6,690 bases of DNA, taken from Archaeoglobaceae archaeon. GTDB taxonomy: Archaea > Halobacteriota > Archaeoglobi > Archaeoglobales > Archaeoglobaceae. Position numbers and translations under genes: made by a program. Positions within the stretch are counted from its first letter, which is position 1. Every line of letters begins with the position of its first letter. The stretch covers positions 1-6,690 of the forward strand of contig JAMOMT010000161.1 of the NCBI GenBank assembly GCA_027066965.1, given 5' to 3'. This document shows, piece by piece, positions 1 through 5,229 of this stretch. The notes below the pieces were generated by a model. That model was not told the origin of the DNA, ran no database searches, and saw nothing but the letters and a program-made list of their open reading frames with translations.

Positions 1-81
1 TTTCCTTATCAGCAGGAGTATGACTGCTATGGAGATTATTAGCGCGACCGAAGGGTCAAGGATCGTGTGAGCGTGAGACAT
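1..81 (-). CDS. Integral membrane protein, N-terminal fragment (cut by window edge)
   Basis: On the minus strand an ATG at 81-79 opens a frame that stays open for 27 codons to the left edge. The peptide starts MSHAHTILDPSV and then has a very hydrophobic stretch (about residues 10-25) ending in R-K, as expected for a first transmembrane helix. The start sits about 27 nt from the centre of a TATA-like element (TTTATG on this strand), which fits a leaderless archaeal transcript, and no Shine-Dalgarno is seen. It diverges from purQ. The N-terminus is loosely reminiscent of multi-pass archaeal membrane proteins such as the DUF401 group, but 27 residues are too few to assign a family. That a gene starts here is an inference from the hydrophobic pattern and promoter spacing. 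Confidence 0.5.
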   Translation of the reverse strand, partial: MSHAHTILDPSVALIISIAVILLLIRK

Positions 82-139
82 AATCAGCGGGAAAACGACA
101 GTTGCATAAACTTTTTTACCATGCTGGCATTCGAGTTTC
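82..139. promoter_or_regulatory. Divergent promoter region between membrane-protein gene and purQ
   Basis: The 58 bp between the two start codons hold one clear TATA-like element at 104-112 (GCATAAACT on plus, AGTTTATGC on minus), with a purine-rich BRE-like stretch on the minus-strand side (AAAAAAG). Its centre is about 27 nt from the minus ATG and about 32 nt from the purQ ATG. Both transcripts would then be leaderless or nearly so, consistent with the absence of a Shine-Dalgarno before either gene. The TATA call is by eye. Confidence 0.5.
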
Positions 140-940
140 ATGGACACAGAGGATATAAGGGTGGCAGTGCTGAGAATAGAGGGCACGAACTGCGAGGACG
201 AAACGGTCAGGGCTTTCAGAGAGTGCGGAGTTTTTGCTGAAGCTGTACACCTCAAGCAGTTTTACAGCGACACAATTAGAGACGAGGAACAGAGGACACT
301 GAGCGACTATACTTGTCTCGTTTTTCCTGGAGGATTCTCAGCTGGAGACTACGTTAGAGCCGGAGCTATATTTTCAGCAAGACTTAAGAGCGTGTTGAGG
401 AAAGACTTGGAGGAGTTCATAAAGAGCGGATATCCCGTTCTCGGAATATGCAACGGTTTTCAGATTCTTGCAGAACTCGGAGCTCTTCCTGGATTCGATG
501 AAGATAAACCTGTAAGCGATAAACCGGAAATGGCTCTTGCAATAAACGATTCGTGCAGGTTCGAGTGTAGAAACACCTTTCTCAGGCACGAGAACAGAGG
601 AAAGTGTGTCTTCACGTGGAAAATAAGTAGAGGAGAAGTTGTCATGTTCCCTGTTGCTCACGCAGAGGGAAAGGTTACGTTTCCGGCTGAGAAAGAGCAG
701 GAGTACATCGAAACGCTGAGGGCGAACGACCAGATAGTATTCAGGTATGTTGACGGCAGTGGCAATTACTCCGGATATCCATGGAATCCAAATGGGAGTG
801 TTTACAACATAGCCGGAATCTGTAATGTCAGCGGAAATGTGCTCGGCATGATGCCTCATCCTGAGAGAGCCTTCTGGCATCCGAACACTCAGGGTAGGGC
901 TTTGTTTGAAAGTGTAGTTGAGTATATGAAAAAACTTTAG
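140..940 (+). CDS. purQ: Phosphoribosylformylglycinamidine synthase, glutaminase subunit PurQ
   Basis: Class I glutamine amidotransferase subunit of FGAM synthase, a cytosolic enzyme of de novo purine synthesis. It releases ammonia from glutamine for conversion of FGAR to FGAM by PurL, with PurS as bridge; neither partner gene is in the window. The 266-residue protein has the PurQ N-terminus (VAVLRIEGTNCE), an oxyanion-type segment (FPGGFSAGDYVRAGA, about 62-76), the nucleophile elbow GICNGFQIL with Cys104, and the His240/Glu242 pair in MMPHPER. It is somewhat longer than the short bacterial PurQ forms, with extra residues around 115-165. ATG 140 is chosen because the conserved strand starts at residue 7; no Shine-Dalgarno precedes it, so a leaderless mRNA is likely. 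mscS follows after 4 nt. Confidence 0.95.
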   Translation: MDTEDIRVAVLRIEGTNCEDETVRAFRECGVFAEAVHLKQFYSDTIRDEEQRTLSDYTCLVFPGGFSAGDYVRAGAIFSARLKSVLRKDLEEFIKSGYPVLGICNGFQILAELGALPGFDEDKPVSDKPEMALAINDSCRFECRNTFLRHENRGKCVFTWKISRGEVVMFPVAHAEGKVTFPAEKEQEYIETLRANDQIVFRYVDGSGNYSGYPWNPNGSVYNIAGICNVSGNVLGMMPHPERAFWHPNTQGRALFESVVEYMKKL

Positions 941-944
941 ATAG

Positions 945-1754
945 ATGATAAACGAAATTCGTAACTTTATAGTTTATGGGAATGTAACCTTAGTAGATGT
1001 TTTGACTTTTCTTGCCACGGTAGCTGTTGCCATCCTGATCGCAACCTTCGTGAGGATAAGGCTTCGGATTTACCTTGGAGATAGATTGCCAAAAGATGTT
1101 CTCGACATACTTTTGAAGATCGTTTACTACTCGATAATACTGATAGCGGTTCTTTCAGTCCTTCCAAGGATAGGTATAAGCCTCTCGGGCCTGTTTGTCG
1201 CTGGAGGAATAGCTGGACTCGTCATAGGTTTTGCAAGTCAAAGCGTCGTGTCGAACCTAGTTTCAGGTCTTTTCATAATGTTCGAGAGGCCTGTTAAGAT
1301 GGGGGATCAGGTCGAGATCGATGGAGTTTCGGGTTTCGTGGAGGACATACACGTCATGTCAACTGTAATAAGAACTTACGATGGCATCTTCGTTAGAATA
1401 CCGAACGACAAGGTGTTCACGACTAAGATTGTTAACTATGTCGCAAATCCGGTCAGGAGGTTCGAGTACACAGTGGGAATAAGCTACTCAGACGATGCTG
1501 AGAAGGCGATAGACGTGATAAGGAGAGTTATAGACGAGGAACCCTTTGCCCTAAAGTACCCAGAACCCCAAGTCTTCGTCAAAGATCTGGGTGACAGTAG
1601 TGTGAACATAACGGTTAGGGTATGGTCTCCCGTTCAGGTGTGGTACGACGTGAGAATGAAGCTTCTGTGGAGAATTAAGGTTGAACTGGAGAAGGCTGGT
1701 ATAGAAATACCTTTCCCGCAGAGAGTTATATGGTTTGGAGATGATGAGAAGTAA
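945..1754 (+). CDS. MscS-family small-conductance mechanosensitive ion channel
   Basis: Predicted homo-oligomeric membrane channel that opens under membrane tension and releases ions and solutes on hypo-osmotic shock. The 269-residue protein has three hydrophobic segments (about 17-37, 55-74 and 79-114). The third is the small-residue-rich pore helix typical of MscS, with the pattern GLVIGFASQSVVSNLVSGL. It is followed by the beta-domain motif FERPVKMGDQVEI (113-125), the conserved RIPND segment (151-155), and the C-terminal IPFPQR signature (255-260). This is the compact three-helix core without the extra N-terminal helices of the large family members. ATG 945 lies 4 nt after the purQ stop with no Shine-Dalgarno, so it is probably expressed by read-through from purQ. 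No T-tract follows the stop. A functional link to purine synthesis is not evident. Confidence 0.92.
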   Translation: MINEIRNFIVYGNVTLVDVLTFLATVAVAILIATFVRIRLRIYLGDRLPKDVLDILLKIVYYSIILIAVLSVLPRIGISLSGLFVAGGIAGLVIGFASQSVVSNLVSGLFIMFERPVKMGDQVEIDGVSGFVEDIHVMSTVIRTYDGIFVRIPNDKVFTTKIVNYVANPVRRFEYTVGISYSDDAEKAIDVIRRVIDEEPFALKYPEPQVFVKDLGDSSVNITVRVWSPVQVWYDVRMKLLWRIKVELEKAGIEIPFPQRVIWFGDDEK

Positions 1755-1894
1755 ATGATGAAATGTTAAAATCGCTTGACGAAATCTGAAAGCTCCTGGA
1801 TTTGCTCAAGTGGGCAGAATAGCTCCCGGTTACGTAAAGTGTAAAACCAAAAAACAAAAATAAACAGAACAGAGTCGAAAGGGCAGGTGATAGC
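1755..1894. promoter_or_regulatory. Intergenic region upstream of the wHTH regulator, with a 30-bp-spaced direct repeat
   Basis: This 140-bp gap contains a direct repeat, AGCTCCTGG at 1791-1799 and AGCTCCCGG at 1821-1829 (8 of 9 identical, 30 bp apart), a perfect 8-bp palindrome TTACGTAA at 1830-1837, and an A-rich stretch at 1842-1866 with a weak TATA-like AAATAAAC. A promoter for the downstream regulator is expected here, but I cannot fix its TATA box with confidence. No T-tract terminator for mscS is visible. Confidence 0.35.
1885..1891 (+). promoter_or_regulatory. Shine-Dalgarno of the wHTH regulator, pointing to a CTG start
   Basis: AGGTGAT is complementary to seven bases of the archaeal 16S 3' tail. 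The only plausible in-frame start at the right distance is CTG 1895, a 4-nt gap after AGGTGA, the same spacing as between GGAGGTGA and the arlD GTG. No in-frame ATG, GTG or TTG occurs between the upstream stop (1835) and GTG 1940. Confidence 0.55.
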
Positions 1895-2398
1895 CTGAGC
1901 GACATCGAGAGGCTTTTCCTTCACAAGAAGACTGTAGATGTGCTGCTGAATATACTCGAGGCCGAGGAAAGGGGGGAGGAAGTTTATCCTCTCTCCATTT
2001 CGAAGAGTGTGGGCTCTCCCTACAGCTATGTTTCTAAGGTACTGAGCGAGCTTGAAAGCAACGCGATAGTCGAGAGTGAGTACGCTGGAAGAACGAGGAT
2101 AGTGAGGTTAACGAAAGACGGGAAGGAACTTGCGGCAAAGTTCAGGGAGCTGAGAAGCGAACTTTCAAAGGATTTCGTTTCGAGGAAGAAACTCTCAATT
2201 CTTGAGGAGTTTATAAAAAAGTACGAGAACATGGAGCTTGGTGAAAAAGAGCAGTTTTTCGCCTATGCACCTATAAAGTTTGAACTCGAATCTCTTATCT
2301 CATCTCTCGAAGGCAAGGACTCTGAAGCGCTTGAACTCGCGAACAGGCTCATGGACATCGTTAGCAGAAAGATGAACGGCGATCTAGAGTCCAAGTAG
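1895..2398 (+). CDS. Winged-helix transcriptional regulator, EarA-like (putative archaellum regulator)
   Basis: The 167-residue protein (from CTG 1895) has an N-terminal winged helix: helix 1 about 11-28, helix 2 at LSISKSVGS, a recognition helix in PYSYVSKVLSEL (about 42-54), and a wing with IVESEYAGRTRIVRLTKDG (about 58-76). A charged, mostly helical C-terminal half follows, probably for dimerisation. No ligand domain is recognised. The first GTG (1940) would remove SDIERLFLHKKTVDV, which reads as the start of helix 1 and lies behind a good Shine-Dalgarno, so the longer form is preferred; this implies a non-canonical CTG start. The domain plan and its position just upstream of an archaellum operon resemble the euryarchaeal activator EarA; this link is an inference, and a generic MarR-like regulator is the alternative. 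The gene may be co-transcribed with the peptidase downstream. Confidence 0.75.
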   Translation: MSDIERLFLHKKTVDVLLNILEAEERGEEVYPLSISKSVGSPYSYVSKVLSELESNAIVESEYAGRTRIVRLTKDGKELAAKFRELRSELSKDFVSRKKLSILEEFIKKYENMELGEKEQFFAYAPIKFELESLISSLEGKDSEALELANRLMDIVSRKMNGDLESK

Positions 2399-2407
2399 GT
2401 GAAATAG

Positions 2408-2554
2408 GTGGTGCAAATTCTGGACGGCGTGGATGAAGCGAGTGGAGACGCTAGAGACGTAAAAAGTCAAAATCGGCCGTCAAAACTCAAACGAAATTTC
2501 AGGAGTCTAGTGCTAAGAACAAAAAACATCGATAAACTAAAAAGCGACGGGTGA
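2408..2554 (+). CDS. Possible small basic protein (48 codons), unrecognised
   Basis: A GTG at 2408 (or the adjacent GTG 2411) opens a 48-codon frame ending at TGA 2552-2554. AGGTGA at 2397-2402, overlapping the regulator's stop codon, lies 5 nt upstream, and the TGA falls within the GGTGA (2550-2554) upstream of the peptidase ATG, an arrangement suggesting translational coupling along the three genes. The N-terminal part is acidic and the C-terminal part strongly basic (SKLKRNFRSLVLRTK). There is no signal peptide or known motif. Against it, the frame uses CGG, CCG and CGA codons that are uncommon in the neighbours, and the region is A-rich as intergenic DNA would be. It may be chance. Confidence 0.3.
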   Translation: MVQILDGVDEASGDARDVKSQNRPSKLKRNFRSLVLRTKNIDKLKSDG

Positions 2555-2568
2555 AAGTTTCATCGATG
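2527..2568. repeat. Inverted repeat spanning the peptidase start codon
   Basis: CATCGATAAACT (2527-2538) pairs with AGTTTCATCGATG (2556-2568) over 12 base pairs with a single bulged C at 2561 and a 17-nt loop. In RNA this would put the ATG at 2566 inside the stem and the GGTGA (2550-2554) in the loop. In DNA it could be an operator. Its role is unknown. Confidence 0.6.
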
Positions 2569-3780
2569 GAGGTATCAAGAGTTTGCGAACTGGTGGAGAA
2601 AGAGAGAAACGAGATGGTAAAAACACTCTGTGACTTAATTAGGATAAAGGCTATCGGTCCCGACAACGGTGGGGAAGGCGAGCTCGACAGGGCTGTTTAC
2701 ATTCAGGAGAAAATAGAGAGCTGGGGTTTCGAGGTGGAGAGGTATGACGCCAGAGACGACAGGGCAAAGGGGGGAGTGAGACCAAACCTCGTCGTGAGGC
2801 TTGACGGTACTGAAGCAAACGATAGGAGAGTGTGGATAGTGACGCACATGGATGTAGTCCCAGAGGGAGACCTTTCTCTGTGGGATTCTCCTCCCTTCGA
2901 GCCGGTCGTAAAGGACGGTAAGGTCTATGGGAGGGGCAGCGAGGACAACACCCAGCCTTTGGTTTCCTCCATGTTTGCACTCAAAGTTCTCAAAACTCTC
3001 GAAGTCGATTACCCCCTTTGCCTCGCATTCGTGAGCGACGAGGAGACAGGAAGTAGGTACGGAATTCAGCATCTGCTGAATCTCGAAATATTTAGGAAGG
3101 GGGACTTGTTTATAGTTCCCGACGCTGGAACTCCTCAAGGCGATTGCATAGAGGTAGCAGAAAAGAGCATACTGTGGCTTAAGTTTGTCGTTGAGGGCGT
3201 ACAAGCTCACGCGAGCATGACCCACGTTGCGGTGAACGCTGCCAGAGAGGCAATGAAGTTTTTACTCGAGCTAGACGAAGTTCTGCACTCGAGGTTTTCT
3301 GCAGAAAACAACCTCTTTATCCCTCCCACCTCGACCTTCGAGCCGACTAGGAGGGAGAAAAACGTGGACAACATAAACACGATTCCGGGGAAGGATGTGA
3401 GCTACTTCGACTGCAGGATCCTTCCAGAATACTCTCTCGACTCAGTAGTAGGCGTGGTGGAAGAAGTGATCTCTGCTTTCAACGACAAGAGCAGAGCTAG
3501 GGTTGGTTACGAGGTCGTGCAGAGAGAGGAATCCCCTCCAACCTCTCCTGATAGTGAAGTTGTTCGACTGCTTAAGAAGACGATAAGGGTTGTTTCTGGA
3601 GTTGATGCAAAGCCTGTAGGTTTTGGGGGTAACACCTGTGCATCCTTTTTCAGGAAAGCTGGTTACGAAGCTGCCGTCTGGAGCACCGTCGATGGCACAG
3701 CTCATCAGCCGAACGAATACGCGGTGATAGATTACATGGTAAAAGACGCCAAAGTGTTTGCCTGCCTGCCGTTCGTTTAA
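2566..3780 (+). CDS. M20 family metallopeptidase/deacylase (DapE/ArgE type)
   Basis: Predicted cytosolic di-zinc amidohydrolase of about 404 residues. Visible ligands and catalytic residues (numbered from ATG 2566) are His94 and Asp96 in HMDVVP, bridging Asp127 in GRGSEDN, the Glu159-Glu160 pair in DEETGS, Asp186 in VPDAG and His380 in AHQPNEY. His215 in VQAHAS marks the inserted dimerisation domain. The family includes succinyl-diaminopimelate desuccinylase, acetylornithine deacetylase and peptidases. The GRGSEDN variant, rather than GRGxxDxKG, recalls an archaeal subgroup whose substrate is uncertain, so no symbol is given. ATG 2566 is preferred because GGTGA lies 11 nt upstream; GTG 2551, five codons earlier, overlaps that GGTGA and has no site of its own, but cannot be excluded. 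It sits between the regulator and the archaellum operon without an obvious functional link. Confidence 0.9.
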   Translation: MEVSRVCELVEKERNEMVKTLCDLIRIKAIGPDNGGEGELDRAVYIQEKIESWGFEVERYDARDDRAKGGVRPNLVVRLDGTEANDRRVWIVTHMDVVPEGDLSLWDSPPFEPVVKDGKVYGRGSEDNTQPLVSSMFALKVLKTLEVDYPLCLAFVSDEETGSRYGIQHLLNLEIFRKGDLFIVPDAGTPQGDCIEVAEKSILWLKFVVEGVQAHASMTHVAVNAAREAMKFLLELDEVLHSRFSAENNLFIPPTSTFEPTRREKNVDNINTIPGKDVSYFDCRILPEYSLDSVVGVVEEVISAFNDKSRARVGYEVVQREESPPTSPDSEVVRLLKKTIRVVSGVDAKPVGFGGNTCASFFRKAGYEAAVWSTVDGTAHQPNEYAVIDYMVKDAKVFACLPFV

Positions 3781-3812
3781 TTTTACTTTAAATTTTTAAC
3801 GTAATTTTTACC
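3781..3812 (+). terminator. T-rich terminator-like tract after the M20 gene
   Basis: Directly after the TAA stop are T-runs (TTTT, TTT, TTTTT, TTTTT) within 32 bp and no stem-loop, the usual form of an intrinsic archaeal terminator. It would separate the peptidase transcript from the archaellum operon. Confidence 0.6.
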
Positions 3813-3839
3813 GCTGTTCTCACTGCTGCGATTCTATAC

Positions 3840-3854
3840 GATCCTGACGATCCT
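3840..3854. repeat. Short direct repeat GATCCT in archaellum control region
   Basis: GATCCT at 3840-3845 recurs at 3849-3854, with a 9-bp period. It lies about 80 bp upstream of the TATA box. It may be a half-site pair or chance. Confidence 0.3.
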
Positions 3855-3870
3855 GGCCTGTGCAAGTGCA

Positions 3871-3896
3871 CATGTACCTACAAACATTCGTACACT
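3871..3896. promoter_or_regulatory. Cluster of TACNNA-like hexamers, candidate regulator site
   Basis: Within 26 bp are TACCTA (3875-3880), TACAAA (3879-3884), TACACT (3891-3896) and, on the minus strand, TACATG (3876-3871). The same stretch holds an inverted repeat TGTAC-N12-GTACA (3873-3877 and 3890-3894). EarA in Methanococcus is known to act through repeated TACATA-like hexamers upstream of the archaellin BRE/TATA. The position here, 30 to 55 bp upstream of the TATA box, fits that model, but no exact TACATA is present and the binding protein is inferred. Confidence 0.4.
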
Positions 3897-3898
3897 TT

Positions 3899-3916
3899 TT
3901 TTTACCATGTTAAAAA
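3899..3916. promoter_or_regulatory. Imperfect palindrome upstream of the archaellin BRE/TATA
   Basis: TTTTTACCATGTTAAAAA is an 18-bp near-palindrome in which 8 of 9 pairs match, ending about 10 bp before the TATA box. It is a possible operator; no binding protein can be named. Confidence 0.35.
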
Positions 3917-3917
3917 C

Positions 3918-3934
3918 AAAGAAGGCTTAAATAT
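3918..3934 (+). promoter_or_regulatory. Archaellum operon promoter (BRE/TATA)
   Basis: A TATA-like element CTTAAATAT at 3926-3934 is preceded by purine-rich AAAGAAGG, a plausible BRE. Transcription would begin near 3955, leaving a leader of roughly 20-25 nt that contains the GGAGGTGA ribosome binding site. The T-rich stretch upstream and the absence of an ORF here support a promoter. Confidence 0.65.
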
Positions 3935-3963
3935 GCTAATAATAATAAGCATGATTAGAGAAC

Positions 3964-3971
3964 GGAGGTGA
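3964..3971 (+). promoter_or_regulatory. Shine-Dalgarno of the archaellin gene
   Basis: GGAGGTGA is a full eight-base match to the archaeal 16S tail, 6 nt before GTG 3978. It fixes the GTG start and predicts very efficient translation, as expected for a filament protein. Confidence 0.85.
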
Positions 3972-3977
3972 GGTCGG

Positions 3978-4646
3978 GTGGTAGGTAGGAAGTTTAGGAA
4001 AAACGAGAAGGGTGCCATCGGTATAGAGACCCTGATAGTCTTCATAGCGATGGTGCTGGTGGCGGCAGTGAGTGCAGCAGTGCTGATACAGACTGTCGGT
4101 TACCTGCAGCAGAAGGCGATGGCTACTGGTAGGGAAACAACAAAGGAAGTTGCAAGCGGCCTTAAGGTTGCTCAGGTTCTTGGATATGACCCGGAGGCTC
4201 CGGGTGGCAACATAACTAGGCTCGCCGTCATAGTCGAGCCGAACACTGGTGGGCAGCCCGTTGACCTCAGACACGTTACTCTCACGATAAGCAACGGCGA
4301 CAATGTATCTGTGCTTCAGTTCAACACACTCGCGAACACATCGCTCCTCAATGGAGGTAACCTCTTCAACTCGTCCTTTGCTGCTTGGACGAAGACTGAC
4401 AGCAGCCACTTTGGTGTGATCGTACTTCAGGACGCAGACAACTCTCTTAACGTCAGTGCTGGAAGGTACACGATCGATTCGGGTGACAAGGTAGCTCTGA
4501 CGGTCAATGTAACTTCGGTCTTTGGAACTGGACTTGATCCGAGCACTCACGTTACCGGTCAGGTCAGGCCCGAGTTCGGTGCTCCGGGCATAATAGACTT
4601 TACGACCCCGCCAACTTACACCGTCAACATAGTGGAGCTCCAGTAA
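3978..4646 (+). CDS. arlB: Archaellin (archaeal flagellin), filament subunit
   Basis: Major structural protein of the archaellum, secreted and assembled outside the cell. The 222-residue precursor has a class III (type IV pilin-like) signal peptide: a basic leader MVGRKFRKNEKG with the predicted prepilin-peptidase cut after Gly12, then AIGIETLIVFIA with the conserved Glu at mature position 5, and a hydrophobic helix to about residue 45 that forms the filament core. The rest is the beta-rich outer domain, ending in the archaellin-type tail TTPPTYTVNIVELQ. Six N-glycosylation sequons are present (N78, N109, N120, N131, N158, N177) and there is no cysteine. The GTG start is set by the strong ribosome binding site. 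It is first in the operon and only one archaellin gene is visible. Older name flaB. Confidence 0.95.
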   Translation: MVGRKFRKNEKGAIGIETLIVFIAMVLVAAVSAAVLIQTVGYLQQKAMATGRETTKEVASGLKVAQVLGYDPEAPGGNITRLAVIVEPNTGGQPVDLRHVTLTISNGDNVSVLQFNTLANTSLLNGGNLFNSSFAAWTKTDSSHFGVIVLQDADNSLNVSAGRYTIDSGDKVALTVNVTSVFGTGLDPSTHVTGQVRPEFGAPGIIDFTTPPTYTVNIVELQ

Positions 4647-4667
4647 CCACATCGGTTCTCTTCCAAA

Positions 4668-4707
4668 TTTTTTTGAATTTTTATTTAATAAAATTTTAAT
4701 TTTTAAC
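4668..4707 (+). terminator. T-tract attenuator or internal promoter between archaellin and arlC
   Basis: T7 at 4668-4674 and T5 at 4678-4682 are followed by an AT-only stretch, including TTTAATAAA. T-runs terminate archaeal RNA polymerase in part, so this probably lowers read-through from the abundant archaellin mRNA into the accessory genes. The TTTAATAAA could also be a TATA box giving arlC its own transcript. The two roles cannot be separated by reading. Confidence 0.5.
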
Positions 4708-4710
4708 ATG

Positions 4711-4717
4711 GGGGTGA
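4711..4717 (+). promoter_or_regulatory. Shine-Dalgarno of arlC, selecting ATG 4723
   Basis: GGGGTGA ends 5 nt before ATG 4723. The upstream in-frame ATG 4708 has only T-rich DNA before it, so 4723 is the better start. Confidence 0.65.
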
Positions 4718-4722
4718 CAGCG

Positions 4723-5229
4723 ATGGGGCTCAAGCTGTTCAGGAAGAAGAACGTGGATGACGAGGAGGAAATTGAAGAAGAGGAACTCGAGGAGGAAGAG
4801 GACGTCGAGGAAGAAGAAGAGGAGGAAGAGCCAGAAACTGCCAGTTCCGGTTCGGAAGACAGTGAGACGATAGAGAAGATCATGGAAAGGCTTAACGAGA
4901 TCGACAACAGGCTGCCGAGAATCGACATTTCCATAAGCAATCTTAAAAAGGAGATTGATTCATTGAAACAAGATCTCCAGAAAATGGACGACTCTCTCAA
5001 GGATATGATGGCTCTCTACGAAGTCGTGTCCTCTCAGATAAACCCCTTTGTCGGATCTTCAAAGGTAACGGCTCTAAGCATTCAGAGGCTCGATAAAATG
5101 GAGAAGGAGCTGAAGGAACTCGAGCAGCTGGTTAACGACATAGTTGACGATCTGAGAATGCTGTTTAGAAAGACCGTGAACGTGAAGGATATCGTTAACC
5201 AGGTGCTCTACGAGGAGGTGATACTGTGA
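4723..5229 (+). CDS. arlC: Archaellum accessory protein ArlC (FlaC)
   Basis: Cytosolic archaellum accessory protein. In euryarchaea ArlC, with ArlD and ArlE, forms a ring below the motor that receives chemotaxis input through CheF. From ATG 4723 it has 168 residues: a short basic N-terminus MGLKLFRKKN, a nearly pure acidic tract (12-36, with a run of eight Glu), then coiled-coil-like segments (about 47-95 and 120-145) around the FlaC signature ALYEVVSSQINPFV (97-110). No signal peptide or membrane segment is present. The alternative start at 4708 would add five residues but lacks a ribosome binding site. Its stop overlaps the arlD GTG by two bases (GTGA), so translation of the two is probably coupled. 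Confidence 0.85.
   Translation: MGLKLFRKKNVDDEEEIEEEELEEEEDVEEEEEEEEPETASSGSEDSETIEKIMERLNEIDNRLPRIDISISNLKKEIDSLKQDLQKMDDSLKDMMALYEVVSSQINPFVGSSKVTALSIQRLDKMEKELKELEQLVNDIVDDLRMLFRKTVNVKDIVNQVLYEEVIL
4756..4830 (+). repeat. GAG/GAA low-complexity tract coding for poly-acidic segment of ArlC
   Basis: A purine-only or nearly purine-only run of GAG/GAA codons encodes residues 12-36 of ArlC. It has no interruption of frame. Its complement creates the poly-Ser stretch in a spurious antisense frame. Confidence 0.8.
5214..5221 (+). promoter_or_regulatory. Shine-Dalgarno of arlD within the end of arlC
   Basis: GGAGGTGA matches the full anti-Shine-Dalgarno and lies 4 nt before GTG 5226, which itself overlaps the arlC TGA. 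It decides the GTG start of arlD. Confidence 0.85.

Noticed and set aside
374..880. 168-codon antisense frame within purQ
   Set aside because: Complement of a conserved enzyme gene with no motif of its own.
2474..2500. Small palindromes CGGCCG and GAAATTTC
   Set aside because: Too short to stand out from chance.
2635..3225. 196-codon antisense frame within the M20 gene
   Set aside because: Shadow of a gene with all metal ligands intact; no protein-like pattern.
3937..3948. (TAA)4 microsatellite between TATA box and archaellin start
   Set aside because: Only four units in AT-rich promoter DNA; no sign of phase variation.
4708..4722. ATG 4708 as start of arlC
   Set aside because: No ribosome binding site upstream, while GGGGTGA is well placed for ATG 4723.
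3936..5000. 354-codon antisense frame with long poly-Ser stretch
   Set aside because: It is the complement of archaellin and arlC; the poly-Ser comes from the GAG/GAA tract, and no family features are seen.
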